Positions 8,819-17,867 of a DNA stretch of 64,000 bases are shown here, one piece after another. The notes under the pieces are model-generated. The model did not search any database. It was not told the DNA's origin and saw only the letters and a list, made by a program, of their open reading frames with translations. Position 1 is the first letter of the stretch, and each line of letters begins with the position of its first letter. Made by a program: the position numbers and the translations under genes. This stretch comes from Ignavibacteria bacterium (GTDB lineage Bacteria > Bacteroidota > Ignavibacteria > Tepidaquicellales > OLB5), in contig JAFLBX010000001.1 in assembly GCA_017303675.1 (NCBI GenBank), positions 1,127,970 through 1,191,969 on the forward strand, written 5' to 3'.

Positions 8819-10012
8819 ATGTCTGAAAATACAAATATTGGCGGTTTTAATGTAGGTTTAAATCCCGAAGAAATGAAAGGGAAGAAGGTAATTGTAATAA
8901 TTTTCGGTACCAGGCCTGAAATTATTAAGCTCTTTGTTTTATACAGGATACTTAAGAAATCCGATGAATTTTACCCGCTGCTTTATAACACAGCGCAGCA
9001 GAAGATATCCGGGGATATTTTAACCAAAATCGGTATCCACCCTGATATTACCGCTGCTGAAAAACCAAACCGCTCAAGCGACTTAAATGAGCTTATTGCT
9101 CACCTGCTTACTGATTTTAACGAAAAGTTCGGTGAAAGATCACCGATAAAAAAATCAGACCTGCACGGCATCATTGTTCAGGGCGATACAGCTTCAGCCT
9201 TTACGGGCGCGCTGTGGGGCTTCCTGAACCAGATACCGGTATTCCACGCTGAAGCAGGACTGCGCACATACGATAAATTAAATCCCTTCCCTGAAGAGTT
9301 TATGCGCGAAGCGGTTGCAAGAATGACAACACTTCACTTTGCGCCAAAAGGAATCAACCGCGATAACCTGATAAGAGAAGGCATTAAGCCTGAAAATGTG
9401 TTTGTTATTGGAAATACAATCAATGATGCTATCTTCACACTTATAAAAGAAAAGAAGATAAAGGAACCGAAGGAAAAAAATTATATACTCAGTACATTTC
9501 ACCGCAGAGAGAACTGGGGCTATGTTTCAGATTACGCAAGGATACTTAATTCAGTAATGAATGATGTATCAGGTTACAGCGAGATACTGCATTTAATGCA
9601 TCCCAACCCGCTTATTCAGCGCAGCTTTGATGAGGTTATGAACGGTAATGCCCATGCAAAGCTTAAAATTATGAACCCCATTCACGACTATTTTGAAATG
9701 CTGGGGTATGTTAAAAATGCTGAATGTATTTTAACAGATTCAGGCGGCCTGCAGGAAGAATCACTGTTCTTTAACGTTCCCTGCGGAGTGTTAAGGAAAA
9801 CCACAGAGCGCCCGGAAGTATTGAAAAAGAACGCAAAGCTGCTCCCCATTGAAAAGCCTGATATTACCAGCTTTTTAACGGAAGCTATCGATTACCGAAA
9901 GGTACACCAGTCAAAATATAACTATACATACGGCTTTGGTGACTCAAGCTACCTGATATACGAATTACTCAAGAAGTTTTACGGTATACAAACCGAATTT
10001 TCGTTCATATAA
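8819..10012 (+). CDS. wecB: UDP-N-acetylglucosamine 2-epimerase (non-hydrolysing)
   Basis: Cytoplasmic enzyme interconverting UDP-GlcNAc and UDP-ManNAc, the entry to ManNAc-derived surface sugars. The 397-residue length is close to the family norm (about 375) apart from a ~20-residue N-terminal extension before the first beta strand. Family signatures are clear: GTRPE at 30-34, QGDT at 121-124, HAEAGLRT at 143-150, HRREN at 228-232, HPNP at 261-264 and TDSGGLQEE at 306-314. It is monocistronic, with a terminator on each side. A WbpB-like UDP-sugar dehydrogenase (21455) and a sugar phosphate transferase (16419) in the same window suggest a shared surface-polysaccharide pathway, though they are not in one operon. 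Confidence 0.95.
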   Translation: MSENTNIGGFNVGLNPEEMKGKKVIVIIFGTRPEIIKLFVLYRILKKSDEFYPLLYNTAQQKISGDILTKIGIHPDITAAEKPNRSSDLNELIAHLLTDFNEKFGERSPIKKSDLHGIIVQGDTASAFTGALWGFLNQIPVFHAEAGLRTYDKLNPFPEEFMREAVARMTTLHFAPKGINRDNLIREGIKPENVFVIGNTINDAIFTLIKEKKIKEPKEKNYILSTFHRRENWGYVSDYARILNSVMNDVSGYSEILHLMHPNPLIQRSFDEVMNGNAHAKLKIMNPIHDYFEMLGYVKNAECILTDSGGLQEESLFFNVPCGVLRKTTERPEVLKKNAKLLPIEKPDITSFLTEAIDYRKVHQSKYNYTYGFGDSSYLIYELLKKFYGIQTEFSFI

Positions 10013-10023
10013 AATTTATCAAG

Positions 10024-10043
10024 ATTCCTGCTTTCGCAGGAAT
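10024..10043. repeat. Small REP-like palindrome
   Basis: ATTCCTGC-tttc-GCAGGAAT, a perfect 8-bp stem with a 4-nt loop, lies 11 bp after the wecB stop and before its terminator. It shares the arrangement GAT[T]CC.GC...GC.GGA...GAC with the hairpin inside the gene at 4011-8639. Confidence 0.55.
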
Positions 10044-10060
10044 GACAAAGTACTTTTGAG

Positions 10061-10086
10061 AAAGCCGGTTTTGACCGGCTTTTTTG
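10061..10086 (+). terminator. Intrinsic terminator after wecB
   Basis: AAAGCCGGT-TTTG-ACCGGCTTTTTT: a perfect stem and T run. Confidence 0.9.
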
Positions 10087-10184
10087 TTTAATATATACGA
10101 CTCACTAACAAATTAACCCTTGTTTTAAACATCCGTTTTTCTCATTTTATATAAATTCACTGAAGCATTTAACAGTATAACCAA

Positions 10185-10820
10185 ATGACAAAACATGTTA
10201 TTAAAATACTGTTGGTATCTTACTGTATATTGCCGCACACATTATCCCAGGATAAAGTTCAGGTATTGAATGAAAGTGATAATGTTAAACTGAACAGTAC
10301 GAAAAGTATAATTAGTGTTGAGCCGTCCGTGAATGAATCCTTACACGAAACTCAAATTAAATCCAAAAGCGAAGAGCTTTACCGTTACTCATTTGATCTT
10401 CTTCAAAAAAGTAAAGTATTAAAGGAAGAACGTACTTTTAATATTGTATCATCATTCAGGCAGAATATCAGGTTCGGGGGATTCTGGGACCGCTACGCAA
10501 TTGTTAACTTTACTCCTGATATGTATATCAAGCCGTTTGATTTCCTAAGTGTTTACGCAGTTCATAATTCAAGTTACTTCATACCTGTAAAGGCAATTAA
10601 AGAGCATTTCAGGCTTTTGGCAATTCAAAGCGCCGCAATCCTGGTTATTGATAATTCAGTTAAGCATCTTATGCCGGCGGGGAAAATGATAAGAACAATT
10701 ACGGGCTTCCTGCTTAAGAATATTGTTATAAACACCCTGCTTGATGATATTTTAAGCCGGGGCAGTGACCGGATATTTGAACAGGGAAGTTACTATTGCG
10801 CTGTAAGTATCAGGTTTTAA
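10185..10820 (+). CDS. Exported protein of unknown function
   Basis: No family recognised. The 211-residue protein has a signal peptide (about 1-22, IKILLVSYCILPHTLSQ). A low-complexity polar segment follows (about 25-70). From ~85 there is a more ordered part with the aromatic strand SSFRQNIRFGGFWDRYAIVNFTP, then a hydrophobic helix-prone stretch (about 140-190). It ends SYYCAVSIRF, where a terminal Phe preceded by alternating residues is common in outer-membrane proteins. It is a single gene between terminators. Membrane association is suggested, no more. Confidence 0.6.
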   Translation: MTKHVIKILLVSYCILPHTLSQDKVQVLNESDNVKLNSTKSIISVEPSVNESLHETQIKSKSEELYRYSFDLLQKSKVLKEERTFNIVSSFRQNIRFGGFWDRYAIVNFTPDMYIKPFDFLSVYAVHNSSYFIPVKAIKEHFRLLAIQSAAILVIDNSVKHLMPAGKMIRTITGFLLKNIVINTLLDDILSRGSDRIFEQGSYYCAVSIRF

Positions 10821-10834
10821 GATGATATTAAAAC

Positions 10835-10864
10835 AAAAAACCCGGCTCAAGACCGGGTTTTTAA
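10835..10864. terminator. Bidirectional intrinsic terminator
   Basis: AAAAAACCCGG-ctcaaga-CCGGGTTTTT. The A/T symmetry lets it serve both the upstream plus-strand gene and the convergent minus-strand hydrolase gene. Confidence 0.85.
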
Positions 10865-10881
10865 ATAAATTTATGATGTAT

Positions 10882-12822
10882 TTATTTTACCAGAATCATT
10901 TTTTTTACTTCTGAAAAATCATTTGTTATCATTCTGTAAAAATATACCCCGGAGGCATAAGCACCACCATTAAAATCCGTTTCATAAGTACCGGGTGAAA
11001 AGTTCTCATCAACAAGTGTTGTTACCAGTTTACCTGTTACATCATACACCGCAATTTTTACGAAATTATTTTTACCGGTTGAAGGTACTGTAAACCTTAT
11101 TTTTGTTACGGGATTGAAGGGGTTCGGGTAATTTTGCTTCAGGCTGAAATTCTGCGGAATTTCAGCTGAAAGCTGGTTAATGCCAATTACAAAATTCATC
11201 AGCGGAAGCTCGATATATGATCTTGAATTATTGCTGATATATACCTTGTTAGAGCCCGCTCTTAGCGAGGGCAGCATGAACGGATTAGTTCTTAAGAAAG
11301 TATCAGTGGTATCGCCGTTAAAATCATACAGAGGAACGTTATCAAGATTTGTTAATTTAACCCTTATTTTTTCTCCTGTTCTGAAGACATGTGAATATGA
11401 CTGCCCGTTGACATATTTTTGTTTCACCTGGTTTGCAGTGTAGTCCCTGTCAGTCCAGTTTATGCGGGTTACAAGCTTTTCGTTGCCGTTTGGCCTTACA
11501 GCATATATCTGCATGTTATACTGGCAAATTTCATTTGCTGTTGATGAGTAATACAGGTATGCATATGGTGTTCCCGCCATAACAGCATCCTGAAGCAATG
11601 CCGGGGTATCAAAATAAATTTCATCCTTCTGGAATTTAGCTTCGAACAATGGCCCGCGGAACTCTGTATTCACAAGGTATTCCATGCTCACATTCGGATC
11701 AAGTACATCGTTTGTAAAGCTCACATTGGTTTGCGTACCGCCGTAACCGTAAACCTGAAGCTGGTTTGAGGGATGAAAATACAGCTTTACGTTTTCAACG
11801 CCTGCCGGCGGCCAAGTTGGCGAGTTATATCTGTTCCATGTCCACTGGCTTTCACTCGCAGGGAACCTGCTGGAAGCATAAGTAAACTTATTGTTAACAT
11901 TCATGATATTGTTCTGTATTCCGTGCAGGTGGTAATCAATCCAGTCAAGCAGGACCTGGTCTTTATAGGTCTCTTCAGCTTCCACAAGATCACTGCCGTG
12001 ACCATCCATTGCCCCGAAATACATTTTAATATTATTGTAGGGTAAAATATACGCGCTTTGAATCATACCAAGGGTATTAAAAAATTTATCCTGCCATGCA
12101 TTTTGCACAAGTACAGGTATCTGGCAATTGCCCACTTGATTAATAAAATCCCTGTTGATCGGTAAGTAGTAATTAAGACTGTCCCATTTTTCTTTTGTGT
12201 TTGCATAGATCCACGGTTTAAACCTGCTTACCAGCGGATTGTAGCGCACAATGTTTGTAGGGTAACCGCTTGTCCACAGGAAGGTCATTTTAATACCTCC
12301 GTTCTCTATCCAGTTAGAGCCCGCTGTTGGTGATGCAAGATCGGTAATGATAGTTTTTACATTTAACCCTGTGCATACAGCCATGAATGGTATTATTCCG
12401 CCCTGTGAGCCGCCGTGAATAAATATCTTGTTATCGTTTGTGTTGGCGTCATTTTTTATATATTGAACTACTTCTTTCAGGTCATTGGCTTCTGTAGTAC
12501 TGATAAAATTGGAAAGTCCTTCTGATACTCCCTGTCCGCGCATACTGTACACAAACGAATAATAATTATCGTTAGCAAATTCTTCTGCGCTTGGAAGCTC
12601 GATCAACTTTGAAAGTCCGTACCCGTGCGTAATAATTGCTACAGGCCAGCCTCCGGCCGGCGGTGTACCGTTTGGAATTAATTTTGTGCAATCAAGCTTA
12701 ATCCCATCGGTTAGTGTCAGCATAAAATCAACACGTGTATAAGTTCCGCTGTTAGGGTTTGAATTTACCGAATTAACTGAAAATATGATGGAAAACAGGA
12801 AAAACAGTATTAAACTTTTCAT
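10882..12822 (-). CDS. T9SS-sorted alpha/beta hydrolase (CocE/NonD, X-Pro dipeptidyl-peptidase S15-like)
   Basis: A secreted 646-residue serine hydrolase. Signal peptide about 1-21. The alpha/beta-hydrolase domain has the oxyanion segment ITHGYGLS (64-71), the nucleophile elbow GGSQGG with Ser139, and probable acid and base Asp245 (WQDKF) and His275 (DGHGS). A beta-sandwich of the PepX C-terminal type follows (about 330-540). The type A sorting domain is at ~560-646 (QNYPNPFNPVTKIRF, ending KKMILVK). S15/CocE relatives cleave X-Pro peptides, acyl esters or beta-lactams; the substrate cannot be told here. The export signal places it on the cell surface or outside, where peptide scavenging is plausible. 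Confidence 0.88.
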   Translation of the reverse strand: MKSLILFFLFSIIFSVNSVNSNPNSGTYTRVDFMLTLTDGIKLDCTKLIPNGTPPAGGWPVAIITHGYGLSKLIELPSAEEFANDNYYSFVYSMRGQGVSEGLSNFISTTEANDLKEVVQYIKNDANTNDNKIFIHGGSQGGIIPFMAVCTGLNVKTIITDLASPTAGSNWIENGGIKMTFLWTSGYPTNIVRYNPLVSRFKPWIYANTKEKWDSLNYYLPINRDFINQVGNCQIPVLVQNAWQDKFFNTLGMIQSAYILPYNNIKMYFGAMDGHGSDLVEAEETYKDQVLLDWIDYHLHGIQNNIMNVNNKFTYASSRFPASESQWTWNRYNSPTWPPAGVENVKLYFHPSNQLQVYGYGGTQTNVSFTNDVLDPNVSMEYLVNTEFRGPLFEAKFQKDEIYFDTPALLQDAVMAGTPYAYLYYSSTANEICQYNMQIYAVRPNGNEKLVTRINWTDRDYTANQVKQKYVNGQSYSHVFRTGEKIRVKLTNLDNVPLYDFNGDTTDTFLRTNPFMLPSLRAGSNKVYISNNSRSYIELPLMNFVIGINQLSAEIPQNFSLKQNYPNPFNPVTKIRFTVPSTGKNNFVKIAVYDVTGKLVTTLVDENFSPGTYETDFNGGAYASGVYFYRMITNDFSEVKKMILVK

Positions 12823-12954
12823 TTAAATGGGGGATAATTAACGTAATATCGTTATAAATTTAGTATTTAAAAATGAATGTTGCAATAGGAGTTATTACAT
12901 AAAATAAAAATATGTAATATTACTCAATTTCTTTATATATACGTCCCTTTTAAT

Positions 12955-12962
12955 TATATTTG
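12955..12962 (+). promoter_or_regulatory. Candidate -7 box very close to a start codon
   Basis: TATATTTG fits TAnnTTTG and ends only 5 bp before the ATG at 12968. If used, the transcript would be nearly leaderless. No clear -33 TTG is visible. Confidence 0.35.
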
Positions 12963-12967
12963 TAGCT

Positions 12968-13927
12968 ATGGAACAACTCGTAATATCTACATGGAAACAC
13001 GGCCTGGCGGCCAATGAAAAAGCCAATGAAGTCTTGAATTCCGGCGGTTCTTCGCTGGATGCTGTTGAACAGGGGGTCAGGGTTGCCGAAGATGACCCGA
13101 ATGTGCTGAGTGTCGGTTACGGCGGTTTGCCTGATGCCGAAGGCAGGGTGACCCTTGATGCTGCTATTATGGACTGGAAAGCCAGGATTGGCTCGGTAAT
13201 TTGTGTTGAACACATTAAAAATCCGGTATCAGTTGCTAGGCTTATACTTGAAAACACTGAACACGTCAGCCTTGCAGGGGAAGGCGCATATAATTTTGCA
13301 ATTACTAACGGCTTTCAGCCGGATATCCTGCATACTGAAGGGTCGATTAAAAAGTATATTGAATGGAAAAACGGCCGCTACGGCAGGTCGCAGGAATTTC
13401 ACACAGACGAATATAAAGTAAAAAAATCCAACGGACTTGGAATAAACGACGACGGCAATCACGATACGATCGGTATGGTTGCCATAGATAAGAATGGCTA
13501 TATATCAGCATCTTGTACTACCAGCGGAACCGCATGGAAGCTGCACGGCAGGGTGGGTGATACCCCGATTATAGGCGCAGGTTTGTATGTAGATGGCGAA
13601 GTAGGCGGAGCAGCTTCAACAGGCAGAGGTGAAGAATGCGTGCGTGCCTGCGGAAGCTTTCTTGTTGTAGAAATGATGGGCAGGGGGATGACACCGCAGG
13701 AAGCTTGTGAATATGCTGCAAAAAGAGTGATAAAGCTTAACCTGCTTTCTCATAAGAACCGTGACCATGATTACCAGGTGGGTTTCATAGCAGTTAATGT
13801 TAAAGGTGAATACGGAGCTGCAAGCGTAAGAGAAGGCTTTGAATACGCATTGCATTCCGCAGGCAAAAATACCCTTAATAAAAGTAAATACATTATTGAT
13901 GAAAAATTTGTAATTGAAGATCTTTGA
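12968..13927 (+). CDS. N4-(beta-N-acetylglucosaminyl)-L-asparaginase family Ntn-hydrolase
   Basis: A self-processing Ntn hydrolase of the glycosylasparaginase/isoaspartyl-peptidase superfamily. The autocleavage site is GNHDTIGMV, with Thr167 as the predicted new N-terminal nucleophile. The substrate-pocket segment GRVGDTPIIGAG and the loop AASTGRGEE follow. GG.PD..G.VTLDAA.MD in the alpha chain matches the glycosylasparaginase branch. The length (319) fits. Secreted homologues exist, but no signal peptide is seen here, so a cytoplasmic role in Asn-GlcNAc or isoaspartyl dipeptide breakdown is likely. The stop codon overlaps the TTG start of the next gene (TTGA), implying translational coupling to the degenerate amidohydrolase. 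Confidence 0.92.
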   Translation: MEQLVISTWKHGLAANEKANEVLNSGGSSLDAVEQGVRVAEDDPNVLSVGYGGLPDAEGRVTLDAAIMDWKARIGSVICVEHIKNPVSVARLILENTEHVSLAGEGAYNFAITNGFQPDILHTEGSIKKYIEWKNGRYGRSQEFHTDEYKVKKSNGLGINDDGNHDTIGMVAIDKNGYISASCTTSGTAWKLHGRVGDTPIIGAGLYVDGEVGGAASTGRGEECVRACGSFLVVEMMGRGMTPQEACEYAAKRVIKLNLLSHKNRDHDYQVGFIAVNVKGEYGAASVREGFEYALHSAGKNTLNKSKYIIDEKFVIEDL

Positions 13928-15696
13928 AAATATTAAAAAATGCATACGTTCTTACGTTTAACCGTTCTGATGAATTTGGAAGGTATTCAATACTTTTAAA
14001 CGGGAACAGGATCACCGATATGGCTGATGATACAGCCAAAGGGAAAGCCAAGCTTGATAAATGGATCGAGCAGTACAGCGCTTCTGCTGAGATCATTGAT
14101 TGCTCAAGAAAACTGGTTATGCCGCCTCTTGTGAATTCATGTCTTCGCTCAGAAGGCGCATTGATACACTACCTGTTAAAACGAAGACATTATGAAAAAG
14201 CTGAAGATGATTTGTGTACTGACCTGATATTCAACTATCTTTATCAGGAATTACCCGGTGAAGGAATACAATCAGACCTATTGAATATTTATGAATATTC
14301 CTTCAGCCGTTCACTTAAATCAGGCGTAGGTTATTTAAATGAGTTTTCACTCAGAAAAGATACAAATCACTTAACCCCTCTTACAAATGCTATGAAAAAA
14401 ACAGGTCAAAGCATTTCTGTATGCTATCCGATTAAACAGGATGCAAATACAATAAGAGACTATAAGTATTTAAACCCTTCATTTTATGTTACCCAGGAAA
14501 ACCTTCTTACAGTATATGATATTTCCGGTATTACAGAGCTGAAAAACCATAATTTGAGCAGGCTGTTTCTTGAAGTAGCAGTAAATAAAGATGTAACTGA
14601 ACAGTTCCGCCAAACATTTCACAAATCTGTAATTTCATTATTTGATGAGTACGGGCTTATTGATTCAAGGACATCATTGATAAATCCTTTGTACCTGGAT
14701 TATAATGATATGAAAATCATTGAAGATAAAAAAGCCAACATAATAATATGCCCGCGCGATCTGAATTATTTCACTTCCAGGTATTTCCCGATCGATGACT
14801 TTATAGGGCATGGAATAAACTATTCAATAGCTACAGGATGGCTGGGTGAAGATATCCTGAAAGATCTGAGGTTGTTCAGGAATAAATACAGGGAGCTGAA
14901 CCTTTCAAGTAAAGAATTGCTTGATTCTGTTACAAGGACTCCGCATTCTTTATATTTTGAAAGTGAGCCTGAAAGCGACCTGAGTTATATGATAGATATC
15001 AATAAACCCGCAACATTCGCATTCATAGATTTTGCTGATCTCCGCTTTCAGTTCTTCCCTGAAGAATTAAGTTTCAGCGGTGTTTGTGATTTTATTATTG
15101 ATAACCTTACATCCAATAATTTTTCAGATATTATGATAGAGGGTGAGTTTAAAGTGAAAAACCATAAATTGATTAATGCTGATGAAGACGGTTTAATTGA
15201 ACGAATTAACAATACAAGGGAGGTTTTATACAAAACCGGTAAATATGACGAGTTAAAAAAGAAACAAAAAGCCAGAGAAAGCTCAGAAAAGCTTGATATG
15301 ACGGGAAGAACAGATGATGAGATCAAAATGTTTTCAGATAATTCTGAAAGCAGTGTTGTTACCGAAGAGAAAGATGAATTCCGGATAAAAACAAAGATCC
15401 CTGCTTTCAGACCTAAAAAGACCCCCGGGCAAAGAAGCTTATTTGAAGAGTTTGAGCATGTAAGCATTGTTCAGTCAGATGATGAGCAGGATACACCAAT
15501 GCTAAATCTGTTGGTAACAGATCCTGATTCAAGCAAAAGCGTTGAAGATGAAATTGTCCAGGCAAAAATAGTTGATGAAACAATTATAAAAAGGCTTGGT
15601 AATGAAAAAAGGCCAGAGAATGTTAATAAGCCGGTAAATACTGAAAGTAAAATTGAACTTCCAAAGAATGTTAAGCTGAAATTCGGGGATGATTGA
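13924..15696 (+). CDS. Amidohydrolase-like protein lacking metal ligands (probable pseudoenzyme)
   Basis: The TTG start at 13924 overlaps the preceding stop. Residues 1-~400 follow the layout of SsnA/chlorohydrolase-type amidohydrolases: an N-terminal beta-sandwich strand (KNAYVLTF...ILLNGNRITDM), the strand-turn 'KLVMPPLVNS' where active enzymes read P.L.N.H.H, a late 'NIIICPRDLNYF' segment, and 'GINYSIATG' where the metal-binding Asp normally lies. The HxH is replaced by CLR and the GTD by ATG, so the usual metal ligands are missing. Residues ~430-590 are a highly charged, probably disordered tail absent from the enzyme family. A structural or regulatory role with the coupled glycosylasparaginase is possible. 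Unrelated convergence is less likely. Confidence 0.65.
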   Translation: MKILKNAYVLTFNRSDEFGRYSILLNGNRITDMADDTAKGKAKLDKWIEQYSASAEIIDCSRKLVMPPLVNSCLRSEGALIHYLLKRRHYEKAEDDLCTDLIFNYLYQELPGEGIQSDLLNIYEYSFSRSLKSGVGYLNEFSLRKDTNHLTPLTNAMKKTGQSISVCYPIKQDANTIRDYKYLNPSFYVTQENLLTVYDISGITELKNHNLSRLFLEVAVNKDVTEQFRQTFHKSVISLFDEYGLIDSRTSLINPLYLDYNDMKIIEDKKANIIICPRDLNYFTSRYFPIDDFIGHGINYSIATGWLGEDILKDLRLFRNKYRELNLSSKELLDSVTRTPHSLYFESEPESDLSYMIDINKPATFAFIDFADLRFQFFPEELSFSGVCDFIIDNLTSNNFSDIMIEGEFKVKNHKLINADEDGLIERINNTREVLYKTGKYDELKKKQKARESSEKLDMTGRTDDEIKMFSDNSESSVVTEEKDEFRIKTKIPAFRPKKTPGQRSLFEEFEHVSIVQSDDEQDTPMLNLLVTDPDSSKSVEDEIVQAKIVDETIIKRLGNEKRPENVNKPVNTESKIELPKNVKLKFGDD

Positions 15697-15728
15697 TATC
15701 ATAATGCGCAATTTCCGTGTAAAGAGTA

Positions 15729-16121
15729 ATGTATAAAAAACTGGTATGGGTACTGGCAGTAATATTGTTAATACTTGTTGCTGACAGGCTGGTTTTTACC
15801 TCATCTGATATCAAGGTAAGCCAGGTACCCGGGGTGCTGAAAGCAAGCTTAAGCTCTGAAATGAAAATTGAGGTCTACAGGGTAAATATACTTGGCTTTA
15901 AAGTACCTTACAGTAAAATAGATGTTTATTTTGTGATTGAAGACGGCAGGAATTTAATTGAGCTTTCTGAAGCAAATGAAGAGGGCAGTGTTAAGATAAG
16001 ATCAAAAGGTGTAGAAGGTGAAGCTGTATTGGGAATATATTCGGTGAAATCCGGAATGCAGATACGAAAAATTATGATAAGCGTACTTCCAAGGGATGTT
16101 GCTTATTTGAATCAGTATTAA
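15729..16121 (+). CDS. Small membrane-anchored protein of unknown function
   Basis: 130 residues with one N-terminal hydrophobic helix (about 5-24, KLVWVLAVILLILVADRLVF), which acts as an anchor or uncleaved signal. The soluble part (about 30-130) is rich in beta-strand pattern (KIEVYRVNILGFKVPYSKIDVYFVIEDG...GVEGEAVLGIYSV), like a single Ig-type domain facing the periplasm. It lies 32 bp after the amidohydrolase-like gene on the same strand and is probably its operon partner. Family not recognised. Confidence 0.6.
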   Translation: MYKKLVWVLAVILLILVADRLVFTSSDIKVSQVPGVLKASLSSEMKIEVYRVNILGFKVPYSKIDVYFVIEDGRNLIELSEANEEGSVKIRSKGVEGEAVLGIYSVKSGMQIRKIMISVLPRDVAYLNQY

Positions 16122-16122
16122 A

Positions 16123-16416
16123 CTATATTACCTGTTTCCTTACGGTACTTTTAGCAAAATAAAATTTATAAAAAATAATTTCCAGTAACGTAAGTAAAGC
16201 CAGTGAAAATGCGGCTTTAGTCAGGAACCTTGTCAAGCCGTCATCGGGAATAAAAAATCCTATCACAAACGCTGAAAAAGTCCACCCAACAGTAAAAATA
16301 ATAATTAAAAAAATCGTACTTAAAAACGCGCTGACAGTATTTTGTTCAACATAATTTTTTGCAAATATATACACGAAAAAAACTGCGTGCGCGTAAAAAA
16401 GAATAACTTCTATCAT
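16123..16416 (-). CDS. Small integral membrane protein
   Basis: 97 residues forming about three membrane helices (roughly 4-20, 29-54 and 66-86) with a Lys/Arg-rich C-terminus. Its start lies 2 bp beyond the stop of the sugar transferase, so it is the downstream gene of that operon. No family recognised; an accessory role in polysaccharide synthesis is only a guess from position. Confidence 0.55.
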   Translation of the reverse strand: MIEVILFYAHAVFFVYIFAKNYVEQNTVSAFLSTIFLIIIFTVGWTFSAFVIGFFIPDDGLTRFLTKAAFSLALLTLLEIIFYKFYFAKSTVRKQVI

Positions 16417-16418
16417 AA

Positions 16419-17867
16419 TTAAAAAGCCGCCTTGGAGAAAAACATCTCCTTTATGGTTTTAATGATTATTTTCATATCAAATACAATTGACCAGTGCTCA
16501 ATGTAATAAATATCATATTCAATTCTTTTTTCAATTGATGTGTCACTTCCTCTTAAACCGTTAACCTGGGCCCATCCGGTAATTCCGCATTTTATGCGGT
16601 GTCTTTCAAGGTACTTGGGTATTTTTCCTTTAAACAGGTTGATAAAATATTCCCTTTCTGGCCGGGGACCTACAATGCTCATATCGCCTTTTAAAACATT
16701 TAAAAACTGGGGAAGTTCATCCAGGGAATATTTTCTCAGCATTTCGCCGATGGGAGTATATCTTGAATCTCCCTTTTTAACGTATACAGCCCCGGTGTTC
16801 TTTTCGGCATCAACAACCATTGAACGGAACTTGATCATTTCAAATTTCTTGCCTGTCATACTCAGACGTTCCTGTTTGTAAAATACCGGTCCTTTTGAGC
16901 TGAATTTTACAGCAAGCGCTAGAAATATAAACAGTGGTGAGGTAAGTATCATAACTCCCAATGCAAATGAAAAATCAAAAGCCCTTTTCAGGATCCTGTT
17001 CCAAACATTCATCGGAATACTCTTTATCTTAAGGAAGGGTATGCCGTCAATTTCCTGTACCCTAACTGAAGATGTTATTACTTCCAGGAAATCAGGTACC
17101 ATAAGGAATTCAACATTTTCTCCTTCACTCGACTTCATCATTTCAAACAACTTTTCATGTTCTGTCGAAGGGATAGTAACAAGTACAGTTTCGATATTTA
17201 ATTTTTGAACCAGGTCAGTAATATCATTATAAGTTCCTAATTTCATATTATCAGGAAGCATTCCGCCTGACTTCCCCTGAAATTCTTCAACGAAACCTAT
17301 GATGTTAAATCCGGCATATTTATGCTTTGAAAACTTATGATAAATATCATAAGCTGTTTGATTGTTTCCGGCTAAGATAGTATCCTTTAAACCTTTGCCT
17401 TTATTGTATAATGTTTTCTCATATTTTAAAACCGCATATCTTCCAATGGTAATTAATATGATGGAAATTATCCAAACCAGAACGAATACTACCCTTGAAT
17501 ATGGAAATACCCTGTAGAAAAATATCAGACCGAAGGAAAATATTATGCCGAATGTGACAAGCCTGGAGATCAGGAAAAATTCATCAAATATGAATACAAT
17601 CCTTTTGGGGCGGAACATTTTTCTTGATTGGAATATAAGCAGCCATACCGGCAATACTATAAGCGCCAGTATAATATATCCATTCAATGGTGGAATATCC
17701 CCGTTAAACGGAATAATATTTACAAATGGAGAAAAATAAAATCTGATATAGTAAGAAATAATAAAGGCGCCCACTATAGATAATGAATCGGATAAAATGT
17801 TTAATAAAGGTATTAAAAACTCTGTCCTTTGCGAATTTTTATTAAATTTTTGATCTATATAATTCAT
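16419..17867 (-). CDS. Undecaprenyl-phosphate sugar-1-phosphate transferase (polyprenyl glycosylphosphotransferase)
   Basis: Inner-membrane enzyme that starts capsule, exopolysaccharide or O-unit assembly by loading a sugar-1-phosphate on undecaprenyl phosphate. The 482-residue protein has the two-part WbaP/EpsE layout. Four or five N-terminal helices (about 20-150) and a CoA-binding-like central domain (about 160-290) come first. The catalytic bacterial sugar transferase domain follows (about 295-482), with KRAFDF, PVFYKQERLS, KFRSM, SLDELPQFLNVLKGDMS, VGPRPE and GITGWAQVNG. An AGGAG ribosome-binding site sits 3 bp before the ATG. Glucose or galactose specificity cannot be decided. Confidence 0.92.
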   Translation of the reverse strand: MNYIDQKFNKNSQRTEFLIPLLNILSDSLSIVGAFIISYYIRFYFSPFVNIIPFNGDIPPLNGYIILALIVLPVWLLIFQSRKMFRPKRIVFIFDEFFLISRLVTFGIIFSFGLIFFYRVFPYSRVVFVLVWIISIILITIGRYAVLKYEKTLYNKGKGLKDTILAGNNQTAYDIYHKFSKHKYAGFNIIGFVEEFQGKSGGMLPDNMKLGTYNDITDLVQKLNIETVLVTIPSTEHEKLFEMMKSSEGENVEFLMVPDFLEVITSSVRVQEIDGIPFLKIKSIPMNVWNRILKRAFDFSFALGVMILTSPLFIFLALAVKFSSKGPVFYKQERLSMTGKKFEMIKFRSMVVDAEKNTGAVYVKKGDSRYTPIGEMLRKYSLDELPQFLNVLKGDMSIVGPRPEREYFINLFKGKIPKYLERHRIKCGITGWAQVNGLRGSDTSIEKRIEYDIYYIEHWSIVFDMKIIIKTIKEMFFSKAAF

